Below are positions 1 through 8,339 of a DNA stretch of 64,000 nt, one piece after another. Made by a program: the position numbers and the translations under genes. Every line of letters starts with the position of its first letter. The first letter of the stretch is position 1. The stretch spans positions 1,469,001 to 1,533,000 of the forward strand of contig NZ_CP089979.1 in NCBI RefSeq assembly GCF_021389935.1, given 5' to 3'. The notes under the pieces were generated by a model, which saw nothing but the letters and a program-made list of their open reading frames with translations, was not told where the DNA came from and did no database searches. This DNA comes from Fulvivirga ligni. Lineage in GTDB: Bacteria; Bacteroidota; Bacteroidia; Cytophagales; Cyclobacteriaceae.

Positions 1-457
1 CGCCAATAGCTACAGCTATGATATAGTTAAGGCCAAACATGGCCTGGTCTTTTACTACTGACTCCCGCCAGATTTCTGTAGTAACTAAATTGTAAGTAAG
101 AACAATCCGTATCAGTGACATGGCTATGAGTGCCACGAATAACATCATGAGGTACTTAGTAAGGCGAGACGGAATGTATCTGGGGAGGAGATAATAAAGA
201 TTAAAGTAAACCAGTACCAGATGTATTGGAAACTCTACCAAGTTAGAACGTAGAGAATAGCCATAATCATCAAAATAGTTTCCCCATCTAAAGATGTTGA
301 AAACAAAATAGCCTATCCAGAATAGAGAGTGATAAACGACCGGCTTCTTGAGTAGAGTAATTATTTTTTCTTTCAAACCAGCACTAATATAGTGATCTCT
401 CAATATGATTGAAAATGATTCCATAAATAAGAAAGTGGCTTTGTAATAACTAAACAT
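1..457 (-). CDS. LytS/YehU-type sensor histidine kinase, N-terminal part (cut by window start)
   Basis: Reading the minus strand from an ATG at 457 (or a second one at 424) gives an open frame of about 152 codons that runs off the window. The visible part is membrane protein: a short cytoplasmic start, then hydrophobic helices around residues 47-62, 70-90, 101-120 and the last visible residues. The order of helices and phrases such as YHSLFWIGYFVFN and NLYYLLPRYI resemble the N-terminal sensor region of Bacteroidota LytS-type kinases, whose His_kinase and HATPase domains would lie outside the window. It is transcribed divergently from the SusC gene, so it could report on cell-surface conditions, but no link is shown. 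The kinase call rests on the N-terminal region only; another polytopic membrane protein is possible. Confidence 0.6.
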   Translation of the reverse strand, partial: MFSYYKATFLFMESFSIILRDHYISAGLKEKIITLLKKPVVYHSLFWIGYFVFNIFRWGNYFDDYGYSLRSNLVEFPIHLVLVYFNLYYLLPRYIPSRLTKYLMMLFVALIAMSLIRIVLTYNLVTTEIWRESVVKDQAMFGLNYIIAVAIG

Positions 458-637
458 AGTGAAAAAAAGCTATTGAAAAGATGGTGTCAGAAGCTATATA
501 AACCGCTTATTTTCAGGCAATCGATTGAATAATGCCAAACAGCTACAAATTTTAACCATTTAGCTAATAAGGTTTATTTATTTTCCTTTTTACGCTTTTC
601 ATTATCAAATTGGGATTCCTAATCAACCTTATTATCT

Positions 638-3600
638 ATGAAAAATCTTTTACTAACTGGTCTATTTATGGCGTTGCTGATACCTGGCGCCTGGGCCCAA
701 TTTCAGGTATCAGGAAAAGTTACTGACCCTCTAGAGAACGCACCGATCCCCGGTGTGAACATAGTGGTGGAAGGCTCCAGCGTGGGCACCACTACCGACA
801 TGCAGGGTAACTACAGTTTGCAAGTACCTAATGAAAATGCCGTTTTAGTTTTCTCCTTTATTGGTTACACTACTAAGGAGGTAACGGTAGGCAATCAAAC
901 CACTATCAACATAGAGCTCTCTCAAGATGTGACCGAGCTTGGTGAGGTAGTAGTGACAGCGTTGGGTATTGAGAGGGAGGAAGGAAGTCTTACCTATGCT
1001 ACGCAACAAATAGATGCAGAGGAGCTAACTACCGTTAAGGAACAGAATTTAGTTAATAGTCTTGCCGGTAAAACGGCAGGTATTAGTATTACTAGAACTG
1101 CAGGTGGTGTTGGTTCGTCTTCAAGGGTCCTATTAAGGGGGAATAAATCTATTAATGGCCCTAATGAACCATTATATGTTATTGACGGTGTCCCAATGAA
1201 TAGTGGAGATTTAGGTACCGCTACTGATTTGTTCGGAACTGTTGATAATGGAGATGCAATTGGAAACTTAAACCCAGATGATATTGAGAGCATTAACGTT
1301 CTTAAAGGTGCATCAGCTGCGGCACTTTATGGAAGTCAGGCAGCAAATGGTGTTATATTAATTACTACCAAAAAAGGGAAAGAAGGATCGAGTCAAGTTT
1401 CTTTTTCCTCATCTATCACCTTTGAATCGCCTTTACTTACTCCAGATTTGCAAAGTAAATACGGACAGGATGCTCCTGGAGCTTCATTGAGTACCTGGGG
1501 TAGCGCAAATAATACGGCTAGTGAAGATCATGTTGATGAATTCTTTAGAACTGGTTCTACTTTTATCAATAGCTTGTCTCTTTCAAGTGGAAATGACTTG
1601 GGACAATATTACATTTCTTATGCAAGAACGGATGCAAAGGGTATCGTTCCTGAAAACAACATGGAAAAAAACAACTTTATGGTGAGGTTGTCTGGTAAGG
1701 TATTCGACAAGGTTACCGTAGACGGAAGTGCTAATTTTATCAATCAGAAAATCAAGAATACTCCTTTACCTGGTTTTTATCATAACCCTGTTTTGGCTAC
1801 TTATATGTATCCTGAATCTTTCGAAGCATTTAAGGATTATAAATCAAATTACGAGGTGTTCGATCCGGCCAGGAATTTGAACGCTCAAAATTATCCTTAC
1901 AAGGATAATAACTATATTTTTACGGCAGAAAACCCATATTGGATTGTAAACAGACAGCCAAATGATAGCTGGAGAAATAGAGGAATTTATAAGTTAGGAA
2001 TAACAGTTCCTGTAGCCAGTAATCTAAAAGTAATGGGGCGGGTTAACCTTGATAGAATTGAGGACCAGTTTGAACAACGTTTATATGCAACATCATCAGC
2101 AATCAACGTAAATACTGGTGGGGATTATCAGACAAGAAGTCAAACATCATCCTTTTTATATTCTGATTTATTGTTGACTTACAATAAGTATTTTGGTGAT
2201 AATTTGTCTTTGAATGCCACTGCTGGATTTAGTAATTATTACACCACTGTAGAGAGTATGTTACTTAGGTCTACTGGTGATAATACCGTAGGAATAATTG
2301 TTCCAAACTATTTTGCGATACAAAACTTACAGTCAGGATTTTATAAAGAAGAAACAGCCACTGAAGAGCTATTGCAAGCTGCATTTGCCACAGCTTCTTT
2401 AGGAATCAAAGATATGGTTTTTGTTGATTTCACTTTGAGAAATGAGTGGTCGTCGACACTGCCGTCAGATAATAATTCATTCCTTTATCCTTCGGGAGGT
2501 TTAACCTTTATTTTATCCGAACTTATAGGACAATCAGATGCTTTAAGTTTTGCTAAAATACGTGGATCTTACAGTGAGGTTGGTAATGATTTACCATTCG
2601 GTTATGCATTTGCGCAGCCTAGAACAATTAATGGAAATGGACAAATTCAATCTCCAACCACAGCTCCTTTGGGAGAGCTTAGCCCTGAGAGATCTAAATC
2701 TTTCGAATTAGGTACAAATTTGAAATTCTTAAATAATAAAATTGGTCTGGATATTACTTATTACAATAATAAGATTGAAGATCAAATATTTACAATTCCG
2801 GCAGCAGTAGGTGATGCTTATGAAAATTATTATATCAATGGCGGTGCTGTTAGAAACAGTGGAATTGAAGCTATGCTAAGTGCTGATGTGGCTACTAGTG
2901 GAGCACTTACTTACTCTACTATTTTTAACTTCTCTAAGAATAATAATGAAGTGCTTTCAATAGATCCGCGTCTAGAAAATTCTTCATTTATCGTAACTAA
3001 GTTTGTAGATGGACGAATGATGGAGATACGTGTAGAAGAAGGTGGATCATATGGTGATTTCTACGGTATTGATTTTTTAAGAGATTCAAATGGAAACATA
3101 GAAGTGTTGGAAGAAACAGATCCTAATACAGGAGAAGTAACCCGTTCTATTCAGACTACCCCAAGTAATGAATTAGTTTATTTAGGAAACCCTAATCCAG
3201 ACTGGCAGCTTGGATGGCAAAATACTTTCCATTATAAAAATTTCACATTCAAATTTTTAATTGATGGTAAATTTGGCGGAGAAGTTCTTTCTCAAACTGA
3301 GTCAATTCTCGATTCATATGGTAGATCTCAGGCCAGTGCTGATGCCAGAGACGCAGAAGTGGTAAATATAGGTGGTCAATCTTTTGATCCTCAGTTCTAT
3401 TATACTTCAGTGGGAGGAATTGCAGGTGTAGGAAGCCAGTATGTTTATGATGCAACCAATGTTAGACTAAGAGAATTATCTTTAGGATATACATTGCCTG
3501 CTGGTTTCTTAGGGAAAGCTGTTAAAAGCATGACTTTGTCAGCAATAGGTAGAAACCTTTTCTTCTTCAAAAATGATGCACCATTTGATCCGGAAGTTTC

Positions 3601-3691
3601 AGCAGGTTCAAGTAATGTGCTTCAAGGTATGCACACATTCTTTGTGCCGTCTACCAGATCTTATGGCTTTAGTCTTAAAGCTACATTTTAA
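638..3691 (+). CDS. SusC/RagA-family TonB-linked outer-membrane transporter
   Basis: A 1017-residue TonB-dependent outer-membrane importer that would take up glycan fragments captured by its SusD partner. In order: signal peptide (about 1-20, ending AWAQ), CarboxypepD_reg-like domain (about 24-98, with the typical GKVTD, GVNIVV and FIGYTTKEV elements), a TonB-box-like stretch with EVVVTALGI (about 105-113), a plug domain (to about 230, containing LYGSQAANGVILITTKKG), and a beta barrel ending in the terminal Phe expected of outer-membrane barrels. Length is normal for the family. It is the first gene of a seven-gene run in one direction, followed after 17 bp by the SusD gene. The downstream genes indicate amino-sugar containing oligosaccharides as substrate; the barrel sequence itself does not reveal specificity. 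Confidence 0.96.
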   Translation: MKNLLLTGLFMALLIPGAWAQFQVSGKVTDPLENAPIPGVNIVVEGSSVGTTTDMQGNYSLQVPNENAVLVFSFIGYTTKEVTVGNQTTINIELSQDVTELGEVVVTALGIEREEGSLTYATQQIDAEELTTVKEQNLVNSLAGKTAGISITRTAGGVGSSSRVLLRGNKSINGPNEPLYVIDGVPMNSGDLGTATDLFGTVDNGDAIGNLNPDDIESINVLKGASAAALYGSQAANGVILITTKKGKEGSSQVSFSSSITFESPLLTPDLQSKYGQDAPGASLSTWGSANNTASEDHVDEFFRTGSTFINSLSLSSGNDLGQYYISYARTDAKGIVPENNMEKNNFMVRLSGKVFDKVTVDGSANFINQKIKNTPLPGFYHNPVLATYMYPESFEAFKDYKSNYEVFDPARNLNAQNYPYKDNNYIFTAENPYWIVNRQPNDSWRNRGIYKLGITVPVASNLKVMGRVNLDRIEDQFEQRLYATSSAINVNTGGDYQTRSQTSSFLYSDLLLTYNKYFGDNLSLNATAGFSNYYTTVESMLLRSTGDNTVGIIVPNYFAIQNLQSGFYKEETATEELLQAAFATASLGIKDMVFVDFTLRNEWSSTLPSDNNSFLYPSGGLTFILSELIGQSDALSFAKIRGSYSEVGNDLPFGYAFAQPRTINGNGQIQSPTTAPLGELSPERSKSFELGTNLKFLNNKIGLDITYYNNKIEDQIFTIPAAVGDAYENYYINGGAVRNSGIEAMLSADVATSGALTYSTIFNFSKNNNEVLSIDPRLENSSFIVTKFVDGRMMEIRVEEGGSYGDFYGIDFLRDSNGNIEVLEETDPNTGEVTRSIQTTPSNELVYLGNPNPDWQLGWQNTFHYKNFTFKFLIDGKFGGEVLSQTESILDSYGRSQASADARDAEVVNIGGQSFDPQFYYTSVGGIAGVGSQYVYDATNVRLRELSLGYTLPAGFLGKAVKSMTLSAIGRNLFFFKNDAPFDPEVSAGSSNVLQGMHTFFVPSTRSYGFSLKATF

Positions 3692-3708
3692 TCATTAAAA
3701 ATATTGAT

Positions 3709-5262
3709 ATGAAAAAGCAGACTAAATATACATTAATCACATTGATGATGGTTGCTATTCTATTCGGCTGTAATGACGTAATGGAAGATATGCAAACTAG
3801 TGATAAGGCTCTGAATGAAGAACTGCTTAAGGCAGATGCATTAAATGTAAAATCTTTCATTCCAAGCTTATCAACAAACGTTAATAACATTACAACATCC
3901 TGGCAGTATCAGGTAGAGCAAAATCTAAATGCTGATCATTTTAGTGGTTATATGATGAGTGCTAATCCGTTTGGCTTACCTGGAACCAATGCCCATTACA
4001 ATATTAATGATGGCTGGAATGGGTGGATTTACACAGTGGCTTCTACTAACCTCACTCAAATGGTGGCATTAAAGAGAGAGGCATTACCTGAATATTCAGA
4101 TTATTATTCTTACGGTTTATTGTTGAAAATACTTTCGGCTTTACCAATGGTAGATGCTTTTGGAGCCTTTCCTTATAAAGATTTTGGAACGGGAACAGAT
4201 GTGCAGTGGGATAACCTGGAAACTATTTACGATGAAATGTTTTCAGAGCTAGATTTCGCCATTGATACATTAAGTTCTTATGTGGGTACAGAAAGAGCTA
4301 ATAGAATCAGTAATGATGTTTCTTCTTATAGTGGTGATTACATTAAATTTATAAAACTGGCTAACACGCTTAAGTTAAGGCTGGCTATGCGTATTTCTGA
4401 TGTTGCTCCTAGCAAGGCGCAAACTTTGGCTGAGGAGGTAATTGCTGATGAGTATGGGACTTTAACGGCTGATGACGGCGAATTTTCAATAGTGACATCA
4501 TACAACCATCCTTTGTGGCAGTTGGCTGCTTGGGGTGATATTCAAATGGGAGCTGATGTTGAGTCTATACTAGGTGGATATCAAGATCCTAGGCTAGGTG
4601 AATTTTTCAGTGCTGCGGCAGATGAAGAAGTTGCAGGTGAGTACAAAGGAATAAGACAGGGTGCACCTCCAATACAAGGGGCGTATGTAGGTTTTTCAAA
4701 ACCTAATTTTGCTCAAACCGCACCGATGGTATTAGTGACAGCAGCAGAAGCCTATTTTCTGAAAGCTGAGGCAGCCCTATATGGCTGGAACATGGGTGGG
4801 ACAGCTCAGGAATTTTATGAAGAAGGTATTAAAACATCATTTGCACAATATGGTCTTGAAGATGCGGATGATTACATTAAGAGCCACCTGACTCCTAAAA
4901 GCTATACTGATCCTAAAAATGCTTCTAACGCATTTGCAGCTATGACAACCGTAACCCCATCTTGGGAGGATGCTACTGCTGATGAGGAACGCTTAGAGAA
5001 GATTATTACTCAAAAGTGGATTGCCATATTCCCTGATGGCGCAGAGGCTTGGGCTGAATTTAGACGAACTGGATACCCTAAGTTAAAGCCAATACCTGCC
5101 AGTCAGAATGCTAACATTCCAACAGGGCAGTTTATAAAGAAATTACCTGTTCCATCTAATGTTACCAGTGTGTCTCCTACTAGATATCAAGAGGCTAAAG
5201 ATAATTTCTTCGGAGGAAATGATAATGCAGGTACGTCAGTCTGGTGGGACGTAGAAAATTAA
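3709..5262 (+). CDS. SusD/RagB-family glycan-binding lipoprotein (SusD-like_2 type)
   Basis: A 517-residue surface lipoprotein that would act as the lid and ligand-binding subunit of the SusC channel. The signal peptide ends in a lipobox LFGC, giving a lipidated Cys21, followed by an Asn-Asp-rich start of the mature chain. The sequence has the alpha-helical, TPR-like pattern of the SusD fold, with an early block WQYQVEQNLNADHF and a late block with EKIITQKWIAIFPDGAEAW, which is characteristic of the SusD-like_2 group. It follows the SusC gene by 17 bp and is almost certainly cotranscribed. A hairpin lies between it and the cytoplasmic catabolic genes (5303-5353). Specificity for GlcNAc oligomers is inferred from neighbours only. 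Confidence 0.93.
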   Translation: MKKQTKYTLITLMMVAILFGCNDVMEDMQTSDKALNEELLKADALNVKSFIPSLSTNVNNITTSWQYQVEQNLNADHFSGYMMSANPFGLPGTNAHYNINDGWNGWIYTVASTNLTQMVALKREALPEYSDYYSYGLLLKILSALPMVDAFGAFPYKDFGTGTDVQWDNLETIYDEMFSELDFAIDTLSSYVGTERANRISNDVSSYSGDYIKFIKLANTLKLRLAMRISDVAPSKAQTLAEEVIADEYGTLTADDGEFSIVTSYNHPLWQLAAWGDIQMGADVESILGGYQDPRLGEFFSAAADEEVAGEYKGIRQGAPPIQGAYVGFSKPNFAQTAPMVLVTAAEAYFLKAEAALYGWNMGGTAQEFYEEGIKTSFAQYGLEDADDYIKSHLTPKSYTDPKNASNAFAAMTTVTPSWEDATADEERLEKIITQKWIAIFPDGAEAWAEFRRTGYPKLKPIPASQNANIPTGQFIKKLPVPSNVTSVSPTRYQEAKDNFFGGNDNAGTSVWWDVEN

Positions 5263-5302
5263 TCAATCAACCAAAACAATCAACTTAAACTATTCCCCTG
5301 TA

Positions 5303-5354
5303 TAAAGAGCCTTGCCGGTTAATCTGTTAAGGTGTTAGCTGGCAGGCTCTTTAA
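5303..5354 (+). terminator. Intercistronic hairpin between SusD and ROK kinase genes
   Basis: An imperfect inverted repeat pairs TAAAGAGCCTTGCC (5303-5316) with GGCAGGCTCTTTA (5341-5353), with one bulged T and a loop of about 24 nt. The 3' arm ends in only three T residues before AACT, so it is weak as a full terminator. It could be a partial terminator or a 3'-end stabiliser that sets a higher level of SusCD mRNA than of the downstream catabolic mRNA. Confidence 0.5.
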
Positions 5355-5370
5355 CTAAACTTTATCTCTT

Positions 5371-6342
5371 ATGCTTGTAGCGGTAGGTATAGATGTAGGC
5401 GGTACTAATACTAAGCTTGGCCTGGTTACTAAGGGTGGTAAAATCATAAATAAAACCAGATTTAGAACCCGCGAGCTTACCAGTGCGGAGAGTTTTGCTA
5501 ATCATCTTATTCTTAATATCAGAGCGTTGCTGGAAACCAGCGCGCAAGAGTTGCAGCTGGTAGGTATTGGCATAGGGGCTCCTATGGCTAATATTCATAC
5601 AGGGCTTATAGCAGGAGCCGCTAACTTACAGTGGTCCTTCCCGGCAGATATTAGAAAGCCTCTTTCCGATCATTTTGCAGTACCTGTGAAAATCACTAAT
5701 GATGCTAATCTGGCCGCTATAGGAGAAAAAGTATATGGAAATGCCATTACCATGGAGAATTTCCTTTCTGTAACCATTGGTACCGGGCTTGGTTGTGGTG
5801 TTTTTACATCCGGGCAGTTGCAACATGGTGAAAGTGATCTTGCAGGGGAGCTAGGCCATACATCCGTAAAAAAGCGTGGTAGACAGTGCTCTTGTGGTAA
5901 GAGAGGGTGTTTAGAAACTTATGTTTCAGCCCGCGGCGTTATTACTACAGCATATAAAACTTTAGGGGAGTATAAAGGAGAAACAAGGCTGAGATCAATT
6001 GCTCAGCATGATTTTAATCCGGCCATTATTGATCAACTGGCAAGAGAGGGAGATGGCGCGGCTATTAAAATAATAGCCAAAACTGCTGATACACTGGGTT
6101 TTAAGTTGGCAGATGTGGTGGCCATGTATAATCCCGAGGCCATATTCATTACAGGAGGCGTTGCTAATAGCCACCTTCTTATCGAGAAGACCTTAGAATC
6201 TATTAAGAAATACATTTATAAAACTTACAGCCACCCCATACAGGTGCTACCATCAGCTTTGAAAGATGATGAGATAGCAGTGCTTGGTGGTGCTGCCATA
6301 ATTTGGAGTGCATTGCGCCAGGAAGAAGCGGTGTTATCCTGA
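5371..6342 (+). CDS. ROK-family sugar kinase (probable glucokinase/N-acetylglucosamine kinase)
   Basis: A 323-residue cytoplasmic kinase that phosphorylates a hexose at C6; in this locus GlcNAc is the likely substrate. Seen: the N-terminal phosphate-binding motif GIDVGGTNTK (residues 6-15), the sugar-binding GELGHTSV with the family ExGH motif, the ROK zinc-binding CSCGKRGCLE motif, and a C-terminal adenosine-binding region FITGGVA. Length is typical of ROK kinases. The DNA-binding N-terminal domain of ROK repressors is absent, so it is an enzyme rather than a NagC-type regulator. It precedes the NagB/PIG-L gene by 37 bp. Glucokinase activity cannot be excluded from the sequence. Confidence 0.9.
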   Translation: MLVAVGIDVGGTNTKLGLVTKGGKIINKTRFRTRELTSAESFANHLILNIRALLETSAQELQLVGIGIGAPMANIHTGLIAGAANLQWSFPADIRKPLSDHFAVPVKITNDANLAAIGEKVYGNAITMENFLSVTIGTGLGCGVFTSGQLQHGESDLAGELGHTSVKKRGRQCSCGKRGCLETYVSARGVITTAYKTLGEYKGETRLRSIAQHDFNPAIIDQLAREGDGAAIKIIAKTADTLGFKLADVVAMYNPEAIFITGGVANSHLLIEKTLESIKKYIYKTYSHPIQVLPSALKDDEIAVLGGAAIIWSALRQEEAVLS

Positions 6343-6379
6343 TTGAACAGATAAAAAACGCAAAAAATATAAATAGGAA

Positions 6380-8329
6380 ATGAAAACTTTGACAGCTTCA
6401 CGAAGTATTGACCATCAACCGAGTGGTACTACAGAGAAGACTAAATTCGAGAGAATACACTCAGAAGTGTTTGAAACATCAGCAGAGGCATCTTTTTCCG
6501 TAGCTCAGGAAATTGCACAGCTGATAAGAGGAAAGGCAGAGAATGGTGAGCCTTGTGTGCTCGGACTTGCTACGGGATCATCTCCTACTTCAGTGTATAA
6601 TGAGCTGGTAAGAATGCACAAAGAGGAGGGTTTGAGCTTTCAGAATGTGGTTACGTTCAATCTGGATGAGTATTTTCCAATGGAGCCGGACGCACTTCAG
6701 AGTTATGTCCGTTTCATGAATGAATACTTGTTTGATCATGTAGACATCAAAAAAGAAAACATACACATACCTGATGGCACCTTGCCTTATGAGCTGGTAG
6801 ATTCTTTCTGTAAAGATTATGAAAAGCTCATTAATGAATATGGAGGCTTAGATTTGCAGGTGCTGGGTATTGGTAGAACAGGACATATTGGTTTTAACGA
6901 GCCAGGTTCTCATATCAACTCCAAAACCAGAATGATCAGCCTTGACCACATTACTCGTGTGGATGCTGCCAGTGATTTCTTCGGTCAGGAAAATGTGCCT
7001 AGAAGAGCCATTACCATGGGTGTTGGTACTATCATGAAGGCGAAAAGGATTATCCTTATGGCCTGGGGTGAAGGTAAGGCGAAGATTATTCAACGTACTG
7101 TTGAGGGTGAAATGTCAGATTCTGTTCCGGCGACTTACCTTCAAAATCATCCTAATACCACAGTGGTTTTAGACGAGGCTGCTTCTGCAGAATTGGTGAG
7201 AATAAAAACACCTTGGTTGGTGCAGACTTGCAAATGGGATAATTACTTAATAAAAAAGGCAGTTATTTGGCTTTCACAGAAGCTTGATAAGCCCGTGCTT
7301 AAGCTTACCGACAGAGACTATAATGACCACGGTATGAGTGACCTTGTAACCGAGCATGGTCCTGCTTATAATATTAATATTCAGATATTTAACGAGCTTC
7401 AGCATACCATTACCGGCTGGCCGGGTGGTAAGCCCAATGCTGATGATACACACAGGCCAGAAAGAGCTGAGCCGGCTAAGAAAAGAGTAATCATTTTCAG
7501 CCCTCATCCAGATGATGATGTGATCTCTATGGGAGGTACATTTATCAGGCTGGTAGATCAGGGACACGATGTTCATGTAGCTTATCAAACTTCAGGTAAT
7601 ATTGCTGTGTTTGATCAGGACGTGATCAGATTTGCCGACTTCTTTCAGGAGTTTAATGCAGAGTATAATGAAGGTGGTAAAGATGGAAAAGCTCTTTACG
7701 ATGAAATTGTTGAAAGCATAAAGAGTAAAAAGCCAGGCGATATTGATAGTCCTAAAGTTCAAGCTATAAAAGGCTTGATAAGAAGGGGTGAGGCGAAAGC
7801 TGGCTGTAGATATGTAGGGCTTACAGATGATAAAGCACACTTTTTAGATATGCCTTTTTATGAAACTGGGTTGGTTAAAAAGAAGCCAATCGGTGAAGAG
7901 GATGTGCAAATTATTGTCGATCTTATAAAAGAAATTAAGCCTCATCAGATTTATGCAGCTGGAGATCTTTCAGACCCTCACGGAACACACCGCGTTTGTC
8001 TGGATGCTATCTTTAGAGCGGTAGATCGATTAAAAGATGAAGATTACATGAAAGACTGCTGGGTGTGGTTGTACAGAGGAGCGTGGCAGGAATGGGATGT
8101 AAACGATATTGAAATGGCAGTACCTGTGAGCCCTGAAGAGCTGAGTAGAAAGAGGCAAGCTATATTCAAGCACCAGTCTCAAAAAGATACAGCACTCTTC
8201 CCAGGTGCGGATCCAAGAGAGTTCTGGAAGCGTGCCGAAGATCGCAATCATGACACAGCCACGCTTTATGATCAACTAGGGTTGCCAGAGTATGAGGCAA
8301 TAGAAGGATTTAAAAGATATCATTTTTAA
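6380..8329 (+). CDS. nagB: Glucosamine-6-phosphate deaminase fused to PIG-L/LmbE-type deacetylase
   Basis: A 649-residue two-domain protein. Residues about 25-300 are NagB-like (glucosamine-6-P to fructose-6-P plus ammonia): phosphate loop GLATGSSPTSVY, FNLDEY with Asp96 matching E. coli Asp72, and GHIGFNEPGS with His169 and Glu174 matching His143 and Glu148. The position matching E. coli Asp141 is Thr167 here (GRTGH rather than VDGH). Residues about 368-600 are a PIG-L/LmbE deacetylase domain with the zinc motifs HPDDD (376-380) and DPHGTH (532-537). I infer that the C-terminal domain could deacetylate GlcNAc-6-P and so replace NagA, which is absent from this locus. The fusion architecture is known among Bacteroidota. 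It lies between the ROK kinase and GH20 genes, 10 bp before the latter. Confidence 0.9.
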   Translation: MKTLTASRSIDHQPSGTTEKTKFERIHSEVFETSAEASFSVAQEIAQLIRGKAENGEPCVLGLATGSSPTSVYNELVRMHKEEGLSFQNVVTFNLDEYFPMEPDALQSYVRFMNEYLFDHVDIKKENIHIPDGTLPYELVDSFCKDYEKLINEYGGLDLQVLGIGRTGHIGFNEPGSHINSKTRMISLDHITRVDAASDFFGQENVPRRAITMGVGTIMKAKRIILMAWGEGKAKIIQRTVEGEMSDSVPATYLQNHPNTTVVLDEAASAELVRIKTPWLVQTCKWDNYLIKKAVIWLSQKLDKPVLKLTDRDYNDHGMSDLVTEHGPAYNINIQIFNELQHTITGWPGGKPNADDTHRPERAEPAKKRVIIFSPHPDDDVISMGGTFIRLVDQGHDVHVAYQTSGNIAVFDQDVIRFADFFQEFNAEYNEGGKDGKALYDEIVESIKSKKPGDIDSPKVQAIKGLIRRGEAKAGCRYVGLTDDKAHFLDMPFYETGLVKKKPIGEEDVQIIVDLIKEIKPHQIYAAGDLSDPHGTHRVCLDAIFRAVDRLKDEDYMKDCWVWLYRGAWQEWDVNDIEMAVPVSPEELSRKRQAIFKHQSQKDTALFPGADPREFWKRAEDRNHDTATLYDQLGLPEYEAIEGFKRYHF

Positions 8330-8339
8330 GAAAGATTCA

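Noticed and set aside
994-1293. Reading frames opposite or inside the SusC gene and similar frames elsewhere
   Set aside because: They are shadows of long genes with family motifs in the other frame, and have no signal, start context or composition of their own.
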